Below, piece after piece: positions 33,221 to 41,232 of a stretch of 64,000 nucleotides of DNA. Location of the stretch: the NCBI RefSeq assembly GCF_024582715.1, contig NZ_CP102083.1, positions 62,001 through 126,000 on the forward strand. Direction: 5' to 3'. A program made the position numbers and the translations under genes. The notes beneath the pieces were generated by a model. That model worked only from the letters and a program-made list of their open reading frames with translations, had not been told where the DNA came from and ran no database searches. How positions within the stretch are numbered: position 1 is the stretch's first letter; each line of letters opens with the position of its first letter. This DNA comes from Mycoplasma sp. 2045. Lineage in GTDB: Bacteria > Bacillota_I > Bacilli_A > Mycoplasmatales > Metamycoplasmataceae.

Positions 33221-33760
33221 ATGTCTCGTGTTGGAAATAGAGTTTTAGTTATTCCTGCTGGAACAGAAGTTTCAGTTAACGGTAACACAGTTACAGTTTC
33301 AGGAAAACACGGAAAATTAGAAAGAACATTTAGTCCATTAATCAAAGTACAAGTAGAAAACAACCAAGTTACAACAGTACGTGCAAACGAAAACAAACAA
33401 ACAAAACAATTACATGGAACAACAAACGCTCTTATCGCAAACATGATCAAGGGAGTTTCAGAAGGGTTCCAAATTGATTTAGAAATCAAAGGGGTTGGGT
33501 ACAAAGCTGAACTTAGAGGAAATGAACTTGTAGTTAACGCTGGATACTCACACCCAGTTTCAAAACAAGTTCCATCAGAATTAAAAGTTACAGTTGCTAA
33601 ACCTACAGAAATTTCAGTATTTGGAATTAGCAAAGAGCAAGTTGGACAATTTGCTTCAGTAGTTAGAGCAATCAGAAAACCTAACGTGTACTCAGGTAAA
33701 GGTATTTCTTACAAAGGTGAAAAAATTAGACGTAAAGAAGGGAAAACAGCTTCTAAATAA
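33221..33760 (+). CDS. rplF: 50S ribosomal protein L6
   Basis: 179 residues; two similar domains near the factor-binding site. MSRVGNRVLVIPAGTEVSV, GVGYKAELRGNELVVNAGYS and the closing KPNVYSGKGISYKGEKIRRK match L6. ATG 33221 fits the family start MSRVG; the extra codons from TTG 33209 lie over the rpsH end and are not used. Confidence 0.96.
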   Translation: MSRVGNRVLVIPAGTEVSVNGNTVTVSGKHGKLERTFSPLIKVQVENNQVTTVRANENKQTKQLHGTTNALIANMIKGVSEGFQIDLEIKGVGYKAELRGNELVVNAGYSHPVSKQVPSELKVTVAKPTEISVFGISKEQVGQFASVVRAIRKPNVYSGKGISYKGEKIRRKEGKTASK

Positions 33761-33775
33761 TTTAGGAGTTGCTAG

Positions 33776-34135
33776 GTGAATAAAATGAAAGCAAAATCAA
33801 GAAACGCAGCTAGAAAAGTTAAACATGTTCGTTTACGTCAACACATTAGCGGTACAGCTACAAAACCTCGTTTAAATGTATTCAAATCACACCAAAACTT
33901 CTATGCTCAATTAATCGATGACACAAAAGGTGTTACATTAGCAAGTGTTTCAACACTTAAAAATGAAAAATACTCAGGAAACATCGCTGCAGCATCAGAA
34001 TTAGGTAAATTAATGGGTGAAAAAATTAACAAATTAGGTATTACAGAAATCGTTTTTGACCGTGGTGGATACATCTACCATGGACGTGTTAAAGCATTTG
34101 CAGAAGCAGTAAGAGAACAAGGAGTTAAATTCTAA
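33776..34135 (+). CDS. rplR: 50S ribosomal protein L18
   Basis: 119 residues; binds 5S rRNA with L5. [20 protein letters not shown] and [19 protein letters not shown] are diagnostic. The GTG at 33776 is chosen because TAGGAG sits eight bases before it. ATG 33785 is the alternative, three codons shorter. It overlaps rpsE by one base. Confidence 0.93.
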   Translation: MNKMKAKSRNAARKVKHVRLRQHISGTATKPRLNVFKSHQNFYAQLIDDTKGVTLASVSTLKNEKYSGNIAAASELGKLMGEKINKLGITEIVFDRGGYIYHGRVKAFAEAVREQGVKF

Positions 34136-34764
34136 TGGAAAACAAAAAAGAAGTTAAATTAGAAGCTGGAACAAAAGAAGTTACAGCAAGAAGACCAAGA
34201 ACAGTTAAATCAGAAGCTACAGAAAACAAACAAGAACGTGCAAACAGAAAACCAATGAACAGAAGACCACGTCAAGCAGCTCCTAAATTCGAATCAGAAT
34301 TCTCAGAAAAAGTAGTTGACATTGCTCGTGTTACAAAAGTTGTTAAAGGTGGAAGAAGATTCAGCTTCTCAGCTTTTGTTGTAGTTGGAAACAAAAAAGG
34401 TCTTGTAGGATTTGGACACGGTAAGGCAAACGAAGTTCCAGATGCTATCAAGAAAGCTGTTAAAGATGCACAAAACAACCTTGTTTCAGTACCAGTAGTT
34501 AATGGTACAGTTCCACATGAAATTACTGCTAAATTCTTAGCATCTAAAGTAATTTTAAAACCTGCTCCAAAAGGAAAAGGACTTATTGCTTCAGGAACAG
34601 TTCGTGCTGTTGTTGAATTAGCTGGATACACAGATATCGTTACAAAAACATATGGATCTCGTTCAAAAGCAAACGTTGTTAAAGCTACAGTTAAAGCATT
34701 ATTAAACATGAGAACTGTCGAAGAAATCGCTGAAATCAGAGACAAAGAAGTTAAGGATTTATAA
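34135..34764 (+). CDS. rpsE: 30S ribosomal protein S5 with N-terminal extension
   Basis: 209 residues against about 165 in most bacteria. The core starts near residue 60 ([20 protein letters not shown]), followed by [17 protein letters not shown] and [20 protein letters not shown]. The first 55 residues are Lys/Arg/Glu-rich and look disordered ([16 protein letters not shown]). S5 lies at the mRNA entry and affects decoding accuracy. Confidence 0.95.
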   Translation: MENKKEVKLEAGTKEVTARRPRTVKSEATENKQERANRKPMNRRPRQAAPKFESEFSEKVVDIARVTKVVKGGRRFSFSAFVVVGNKKGLVGFGHGKANEVPDAIKKAVKDAQNNLVSVPVVNGTVPHEITAKFLASKVILKPAPKGKGLIASGTVRAVVELAGYTDIVTKTYGSRSKANVVKATVKALLNMRTVEEIAEIRDKEVKDL

Positions 34765-34765
34765 T

Positions 34766-35206
34766 ATGGCAATTAAATTAAATACTTTAAAATTCACAGA
34801 AGGTTCAAGACCAGAAAAACACCGTAAAGGTAGAGGACACGCTGCTGGAAAAGGTAAACAAGCTGGTAAAGGACAATCAGGTCAAAACAAACGTAAAGGT
34901 CACAGATTAGGATTCGAAGGGGGTCAAACACCATGATTCCGTAGAATCGGAAAACGTGGATTTAACAATGTTAACCACGTTGAATACCAAGTAATCAACC
35001 TTGCTGATTTAGAAACAAGATTTAACGACGGTGATGTAATCACAATTGAAGCTTTATTCAGTGTAAACTTAATTAAAAGAAATATGCCTGTTAAATTATT
35101 AGGAAATGGTACATTAACAAAGAAATTAACAATCGATGTACACAAAGCATCAGCATCAGCTAAAGAAGCTTTTGCTAAATTAGGTGGAACAATTAACGAA
35201 TTATAA
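34766..35206 (+). CDS. rplO: 50S ribosomal protein L15
   Basis: 146 residues; a late-assembly 23S binder. [38 protein letters not shown] (Trp from TGA at 34934-34936) and the C-terminal KLGGTINEL are typical. In most bacteria secY follows immediately. Here a terminator follows and secY is about 25 kb upstream on the same strand. Confidence 0.96.
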
Positions 35207-35233
35207 TTTCTAAATTCAATTAAACATATAAGG

Positions 35234-35260
35234 CACTTTAGCTATGCTAAGGTGTTTTTT
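35234..35260 (+). terminator. Terminator of the S10-spc operon
   Basis: CACTTTAGC (35234-35242) pairs with GCTAAGGTG (35246-35254), including one G-U pair, around a 3-base loop, then six T. It seals the point where secY has been separated from rplO. Confidence 0.88.
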
Positions 35261-35361
35261 ATTTTTGACCTTCTTTATCAAAACATTTAAATTTCATTAA
35301 AATATCTGCTAAATTTTAACTTTTTGTATTTAAACAATGCAATTTATACAAAAGGAGGAAT

Positions 35362-36549
35362 ATAAACAAAATCAAGAAAATAGCTAAAAGGTTGCACTCA
35401 TCGAACTCTTTTACGACTTTGTCTTTGTTTTAGTTATTAGCCAACTTGTCGGTATCTTTAATTTAGGTGAACACGGTTCTTCTCATGATGTAGCTCATGC
35501 ATCAATTTTCAGCTTAGATATCCTTAAATTTTTCGGTGTCTTAATCATCCTACTTAATATTTGAATCCATAAGACAATGTACTTTTACCTTTATGGGACA
35601 GATAATGTTCCTGATAGGATTTTCACACTTGTTGATATAGCATTTTTAATGTTATTTATTTACTCATTTAACATTGAATGGACCAAACTTTTATGTTCTT
35701 TAATATAATCTATTTACTTATTTTATTAAGTATGGGTATTCAATATACTTACAGATTTATTGTTAACTGACATAATAAGGAACAAAGAATAATCTTGGTA
35801 CAAAGTTCATACAGGCTTTACTTGTATGAATTGGACTCATCATTAACTACCCATATGGAATAATCCTAATTTTCTTAGCCCCTTCTTTAGATTGAATTCT
35901 TGCAATAATATTTGCATTCTCTAAGACGAAGGTCGGAAAATTCAACTTTCAGCATTTACTTGAAAGAGTTGGTTTTTTAGTTATTATTTTCTTTGGTGAG
36001 ATGATTATTTCTATATTCCACGTAATTACATCTGAAAAATCACAAGACAGTTTAGTGTGATATTTAGTATTAAGTATGCTGATTATTCTTGACTATTCTT
36101 GATGTATATTAGAAGCGCAAATTATATGGCTTAACATCATGCAAGCTACAAGAAAAGTTCGCTTGTATTATTTACGCACTACCTCATTTATTTTTCTTTA
36201 ATTGGGATTATATTAGCATTTAACTTTTGAATCTATAATCCTGTTAACTTATTAACTCTAACAATTATGACTGGTCTATCAATTGTTATATTCTATTCAA
36301 TGATGATTGTCAATACGTTTCTATTTAATAAATCTCATTTTAAATATGATTGAAAGAATCTACTAATTGACATAGCATGATGGTTATTCGTTTATTATGC
36401 TGAGTAATAATACCTACTATGCGTAATATGAACTCACATTCATCGTTTACCCCTTACTCACTGGGATTGGTGTGGTTACCACTCACTTGTATATCTTTTA
36501 TAAAATTAAAAAGAAGAAATCTGAGCAAGGAGAATTAGTTGTTAAATAG
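35362..36549 (+). pseudogene. ltrA: Low-temperature-requirement A (LtrA)-like membrane protein, decayed
   Basis: A good AAGGAGG site (35352-35358) is followed by ATA where a start codon is expected. Homologous text appears in different frames: IELFYDFVFVLVISQLVGIF from 35391, DNVPDRIFTLVDIAFLMLF, then IQYTYRFIVNWHNKEQR after a frame change near 35697, then HLLERVGFLVIIFFGEMI after another near 35806. Further breaks lie near 36195 and 36400. ELFYDLVFV and ERxGL..I..LGE are LtrA family landmarks. Stop TAG is at 36547. A multi-pass membrane protein in intact relatives; here not functional. Confidence 0.75.
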
Positions 36550-36557
36550 AATTATTG

Positions 36558-36578
36558 AACAGAGAAATCTGTTTTTTT
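36558..36578 (+). terminator. Small terminator after the ltrA pseudogene
   Basis: AACAGA and TCTGTT (36558-36573) with a GAAA loop, followed by a T run. Confidence 0.65.
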
Positions 36579-36611
36579 ATTTAACTAAAATAAATCTTTT
36601 TAAAAATTATT

Positions 36612-36646
36612 AAAAAAAGTAGACTAACTTACTTTTTGTCTACTTT
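36612..36646 (-). terminator. Terminator of the fused methyltransferase gene
   Basis: GTCTACTTT (36638-36646) and AAAGTAGAC (36616-36624) form a 9-bp stem. On the minus strand it is followed by a run of T (complement of A at 36612-36618). The stem overlaps the stop codon. Confidence 0.8.
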
Positions 36647-38489
36647 GAGTGTTCTTGTTGGAAATTCTCTTTTCAATAGAAGTTCAATTTCGCGAGTAAT
36701 CATCACTTGACGTTTCCTTAGTTTTTAAAAGTCTATCAATAGCTAAATTAAAATAATCATCATTTACTTCAATACCAATAAATTTTCTATGATTTTGAAT
36801 AGCAGCAACACCAGTTGTTCCACTACCCATAAATGGATCTAAAATTAGGTCTCCAGGATTGGTGTGTATTCTTATTATTTCATTCATAATTTTTAAACTT
36901 TTTTGAGTTGGGTGGATAGTTCTTTCTATTCCGGAAACTACAGCACTTTCAAATGTTGATCTAAGATATGGTATCTTTTCTGGCTTATTAAATGTTCATT
37001 TACCATGTTTTTTCACACCTCAAATAGCGAATTCCATATCTTGTACATATCTTCTATTAACATTTCTAGGCATGGGATTTGTCTTTTTTCAAACTAATAT
37101 ATCTTTAACATTTATATCATTATTATCCAAGGCGTCACACAAGAAGCTTATAAATAAATATGAACAAAAAATTATAATTGAACCATTTGGTTTTAGCAAT
37201 TTAGCATAATTTTCTATTCATCCACATACATCAAAGTTATTGTCTCAAGCTCCGAAGTCGACTCCTTTTCTAGGATTGTTCAGTGTATTAAAGTTATTTT
37301 CTTTTGAAATATTGTATGGTGGATCAGTTATTATAGCATCAACTTTAACTTTATTAGCTTGTAATTCTTTAACAAATGTAAGAGAGTTTGCTAAATGGCA
37401 TTCAAATTTTTCAGTTTTAACAGTTTTTTCTTCATAAACCTTCGCAATCTCTTCGGCAATTGCTTTAGCTAATAAAGGTGGCACAGCATTACCAATTTGT
37501 TTGCAAACATTGCACTTATTTCCGTAAAAAATATATGTATCAGGAAATGATTGTAATCTTGCCGCTTCACGTGGTGTTATTGCTCTGTTTAAGACCGGAT
37601 GTGAGTTTCTCCCATTAGATGGTGTGTCGAATCTTGTGTCTATAGTAGGACTATAACTATCTCATACTAGTCTTGATCATGTGGTTGAAAATTTTTGTTT
37701 ACCATGAAGTTCTTGTGGTAATGATTTTTTATCACCTTCAGCAGGGATTAGAGATAACTTATTTAATGCTACTTCAGAATGATTTGTTGCTTGATGATTG
37801 TACAATGTATTGGAGTTTTTTCTCATCGATCTCTGATAGTCACTTTGTGGTGAGAATTTGTAAGCACTCTCAAAAGAACCTTCAGCAGAATTTAAATACG
37901 CTAAGTCACTAATAGCTTCTCTAACAGTAACAATCTTATTATTTCCTTTGGGTGGAAGTATGCTTTTTGTTTTAGAACCAATTATAATAGCTCTTTCTCT
38001 GTGTTGTGGTATACCAAAGTTTAAAGCATCAAGTACATCATAATTGATAATGTAACCCAACTGATGAAATTCTTCCAAAATTTGTTTCATGAAATATCCA
38101 TTTGCAGCATTAATTAAATTTTTTACATTTTCAATTATGAAAATTTCAGGTTCCAATTCTTTAACAATTTCTATATATTCTTTGAAAAGGAAGTTTCTAG
38201 GATCGTCTAATCCTAGGTTTTTACCCTTCAATGAGAAACCTTGACACGGTGGACCACCAACGATCATATTAATTTTTTTCTTTTTAGCTAATTTTATAAT
38301 TTTATCTTTAACATCTCTATTAGTTAAATCACCGTGAATAGTCTCGCTACCCTTAATATTTTCTTTAAACGTTAATAAAACTTTTTCGTCAAAGTCAACA
38401 CCTATAAGTGTTTTAAAATTTGGTACCGAATCCAAACCACAACTTAATCCACCAGCACCACAAAATATGTCTAAAATTCTAAATTCCAT
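36624..38489 (-). CDS. Fused DNA methyltransferase: cytosine-C5 domain plus beta-class DPPY adenine/cytosine-N4 domain
   Basis: 621 residues in one uninterrupted frame; I checked the plus-strand triplets of the linker and the C-terminal domain for stops. Residues 1-350 are a full m5C methyltransferase: DIFCGAGGLS (7-16), catalytic GPPCQGFS with Cys82, ENV at 120-122, QHRER at 162-166, a target-recognition region, then QIGNAVPPLLAKAI at 331-344. Residues 355-621 are a second enzyme: TDPPYN at 388-393, then DPFMGSGTTG at 551-560. DPPY before FxGxG is the beta-class order (N6-adenine or N4-cytosine). AGGAG six bases before ATG 38489 fixes the start. Divergent from an HNH restriction protein. Two chemistries in one chain suggest protection of both strands of an asymmetric site. 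Confidence 0.88.
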
Positions 38490-38506
38490 TTTCAACTCCT
38501 AAAAAC

Positions 38507-38539
38507 ATTGAGGTAATTAAATTTTGTACCTCAATTATA
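38507..38539 (-). promoter_or_regulatory. Promoter and inverted repeat of the fused methyltransferase gene
   Basis: On the minus strand TATAAT lies at 38539-38534. ATTGAGGTA (38507-38515) and TACCTCAAT (38527-38535) form a perfect 9-bp inverted repeat with an 11-base centre, overlapping the -10 box and the expected start site. It could be an operator, or a hairpin at the RNA 5' end. Each arm carries GAGG/CCTC. Confidence 0.55.
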
Positions 38540-38592
38540 CATCTTATTCGGACTAGCAATTCAAAAATGTTGAGTTTTTATGTTAGAATTAC

Positions 38593-38598
38593 TATAAT
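38593..38598 (+). promoter_or_regulatory. -10 box of the HNH restriction gene
   Basis: TATAAT 30 bases before the ATG at 38628, with GGGGG at 38616-38620 as ribosome binding site. It faces away from the methyltransferase promoter about 55 bases off. Confidence 0.6.
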
Positions 38599-38627
38599 GT
38601 AATTAAAAAATTATTGGGGGATATTAC

Positions 38628-39872
38628 ATGAAATTTAAATATATTAAACTTTCAGATTTTATTAAAATGGAAAGTTCGCCATTTATATTAGGTGCTTTCC
38701 ACAGTAGAACATTAACTTGCGAAATTGATGGGAAAGAATATTTCTATACATATTCGAACTTTAAATCATCGAAATTTGTAAATTCAATCAAATTCAATTT
38801 ACTTGACTATCTTGAAACTTTGATAGACAAATTGAATAAACATTCTTGATATGAAAATTGAATTAATTTTTCTTCAATAAAAAGTAAAGTGGACATTAGA
38901 TTTTATATTTTAAATGATATAGGGTTATCTTATAGTCTATTTTACAATATGATAAATAATAAAATTAGGTCATCTAAATGAATTACTAATTTTGATTCAG
39001 ACGAAACTTTATTAAATGAAGATCAAAAGGATTTCATGCGTGGTTTCGTAGAGTTGCGTGGTAGCATTGATACAAAATTAAAATGACTTTCACAGGATTA
39101 TTTCTATAACAACAGAGTAGAACTTAAGAGATCACACATAATAGTAGGCATGTTAAATATCCCCTTATGCTACATTAATTTTAATGCTCGAGATCTTCAA
39201 CCACAGTTTGTTAATAATATTCAAAAAAGAAACACACAATTTAGAATAAATTCTTTCTATTATGCTAAAGAAATAGGGTTCATCAATGATTATAAAGCAA
39301 CTATTTTCGAAGTTGTATATGATCAACATTCTAAATCTATAAAAGATGATATCGTCTATTTTGATGTTGAGCTACCTAAAGTAAACGCCGATGTTACTTT
39401 CATTAGTCGTTTAAACTTTTTTTCTAACTATATTTACAAACAGCAATTAACTAAAGAATTGGTTGAAAAATTCAGAAAGGATTTAAATTTTAAAACCGAT
39501 GTTAATGATAAAAAATATAGAAATTGAAAAATTATCGACATATTCGATGATTTAGCAGAAGATAAATGCGCTATTTGTGGAACTACAAGTACATATTTAA
39601 AGAAAAATACAAATAGGCAATATTTCGAGATCCATCATGTGATATCTCTATCAAATGATATTAATAATTTAGATGAAATAGGTAATTTAGTTAAATTATG
39701 TCCAACATGCCATAGAATGTTAAAGAAGAACAGTGGAAAAACAGAAGAGCAGTTAAAAGCGATAATTAAAATTTTACATGAGCATCCTGAGATATATGAA
39801 TTCACTAGCTCATACTTACAAATTAGTGATATTAATGAATTAGCTGAAAAGATACAATCAATGTTAGCTTAA
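38628..39872 (+). CDS. Putative type II restriction endonuclease, HNH family
   Basis: 414 residues; in-frame TGA codons (for example 38847-38849 and 39525-39527) are Trp. The C-terminal HNH (beta-beta-alpha-metal) nuclease has CAIC (314-317), EIHHVISL with His336/His337, Asn353 and CPTCH (358-362); the two CxxC pairs would bind structural zinc. The N-terminal 300 residues are unrecognised apart from FMRGFVELRGSID near residue 138, faintly like LAGLIDADG DNA-binding text. Divergence from the fused methyltransferase makes it the likely restriction partner. HNH type IIS enzymes with paired methylases of two kinds, such as MnlI, are a precedent. Specificity unknown. Confidence 0.75.
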
Positions 39873-40057
39873 TTTTTATGTAGTGATAAATCATTAAGTC
39901 ATTCTAGTAGATTTACAATTTCTTTATGTAAAACTAATGAATAGACAGGACACTTCTGTCTATTTTTTCCTATATTTAATTGTGCATTTTTTACATTAGT
40001 TACATCAGTAGCAAAATAAATTTCTAAATTAAGATCACTAGGCTTTTTCAATTGCAT
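39869..40057 (-). CDS. Possible small protein convergent with the restriction gene
   Basis: A 62-codon frame beginning MQLKKPSDLNLEIYFATDV and ending LEWLNDLSLHKN, with one TGA read as Trp. It overlaps the restriction gene stop by three bases. No Shine-Dalgarno sequence is evident. The composition looks protein-like but I recognise no family; it may be a small accessory protein, a remnant, or chance. The hairpin at 39940-39968 lies inside it. Confidence 0.35.
39940..39968 (+). terminator. Terminator after the restriction gene
   Basis: AATAGACAG (39940-39948) pairs with CTGTCTATT (39956-39964), followed by T to 39968. Confidence 0.8.
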
Positions 40058-40156
40058 TTCATTAATTTATATTGAGAGTATGATAAATATTTATCAAAAA
40101 AGACATTAAAAAAATCACAACTTCAATAGTCATGATGTTTAAATAGATTAATCTAA

Positions 40157-40231
40157 TGGTGCCGCTTATGAGAATCGAACTCATGATGGTTGGTTACGAG
40201 TCAACTGTTTTACCACTAGAACTAAAGCGGC
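40157..40231 (-). tRNA. tRNA-Thr, anticodon CGU
   Basis: On the minus strand acceptor GCCGCTT pairs with AAGCGGC, discriminator A and an encoded CCA (40157-40159). The T-arm is ATGAG-TTCGATT-CTCAT. Anticodon loop CTCGTAA gives CGU (40198-40196), reading ACG. The anticodon stem has one A-C mismatch at its end. Only three bases separate it from the ssrA 3' CCA, so it is co-transcribed with ssrA. Confidence 0.92.
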
Positions 40232-40234
40232 TAA

Positions 40235-40617
40235 TGGTGGAGATAAGGGGAATCGAACCCCTGTCCACAAATTGAGCATGTTGCTGCATCTACAGTTTAG
40301 AATACTTTTGACAACTGTTTTAATGATAAAGTATTCGAAAAATATTAAACAGTTTGGTTAAATTTCACATTAGTTTACCAAAGCTAATGCTATCCTCTTA
40401 AGACCAACTTTAATATAGAAAGGAGCTGCATTAAAGTCACCAGATTGCATTTAATTAAGCAAAAACTGGGTTTAAGTTGTTCATTGAGAACATTGCAAAG
40501 TTTGAAACTTTGTTTTCTTTTTTAGCGTTTCCATTTAAGAAAGTCTAGAAGTAATTATAGTCTACCACACTACTGCAGCAACAACACCCCAAAGTATGTC
40601 GAAACCATTATATCCCC
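40235..40617 (-). ncRNA. ssrA: tmRNA (ssrA)
   Basis: 383 bases including encoded CCA. The 5' end GGGGATATAATGGTTTCGACA-type text pairs with 3' TATCTCC; the acceptor has the G3-U70 pair needed for alanine charging. The T-arm is AGGGG-TTCGATT-CCCCT. The tag frame (40532-40455) starts GNAKKENKVS and ends NNLNPVFA before TAA. tmRNA with SmpB rescues stalled ribosomes and marks the product for degradation. smpB lies eight bases upstream on the same strand. Confidence 0.92.
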
Positions 40618-40624
40618 ATAATGA

Positions 40625-41065
40625 TTATTTATATGAATTAATTAGCTTATTTAGTTTTTTATTAACTTCGTCTTTAATGATTTTTTGTCTTTTATCATAC
40701 TTTTTAAGACCTTTAGCTAAAGCTATTTCTACTTTAATTCTTGATGAAGAATTAAAGTACATTTTTAAAGGTATGATAGTAAGACCTTGTGATTCTGTAG
40801 CAAATTTAATCTTACGAATCTCATTTTTATGAAGAAGTAATTTTCTATCTCTAAACTCATCAGCTTTTACGTGCATATATTGCTTGAAGTAAGCTTCCTT
40901 AATATACATTTCACCTTTGTAAATAGAACAAAAGGCATTTGAAATGTCAATTGAATTAGCTCTAGCTGATTTTACTTCTCAACCAAGTAATTCAATTCCT
41001 GCTTCATATTTATCAATAATTTCATAGTTGTGATGAGCTTTTTTATTTGTGCTAATTATCTTCAT
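40625..41065 (-). CDS. smpB: SsrA-binding protein SmpB
   Basis: 146 residues; delivers tmRNA to stalled ribosomes. [40 protein letters not shown] (Trp from TGA) and [11 protein letters not shown] match the SmpB OB-fold; the tail [16 protein letters not shown] is the usual basic end. Full-length start at 41065. smpB, ssrA and tRNA-Thr form one minus-strand unit. Confidence 0.95.
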
Positions 41066-41158
41066 ACAATTAAATTTTACTATATTGTTTTATAAACATT
41101 TTATTTTTTCACTTATGTGCTACCAGTAAAAGGGGTAAGGAATTTTAGCAAAATTTAT

Positions 41159-41164
41159 TATAAT
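41159..41164 (+). promoter_or_regulatory. -10 box for valS
   Basis: TATAAT 69 bases before the valS ATG. I looked for a T-box leader (AGGGTGG-type motif, specifier and antiterminator) and saw none. Confidence 0.5.
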
Positions 41165-41232
41165 TTTAATAATTATTTATATAGATATTTTTTTAAGTAA
41201 AAATACCTTGAAATTATTTAACGGAGGTATTA

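Noticed and set aside
33196-34772. Long antisense frames opposite rplF and rpsE
   Set aside because: They mirror the codon pattern of well-supported ribosomal genes and have no start signals.
37485-37676. The two methyltransferase domains as separate genes starting near 37484
   Set aside because: The frame is open throughout. The ATG at 37484 lies inside the conserved QIGNAVPPLL motif that ends the first enzyme, and it has no ribosome binding site.
40596-40832. Plus-strand frame opposite smpB and the start of ssrA
   Set aside because: Antisense to an unmistakable smpB and the tmRNA 5' end.
41066-41232. Possible T-box leader before valS
   Set aside because: No T-box sequence, specifier loop or antiterminator could be found; the same holds for the region before alaS.
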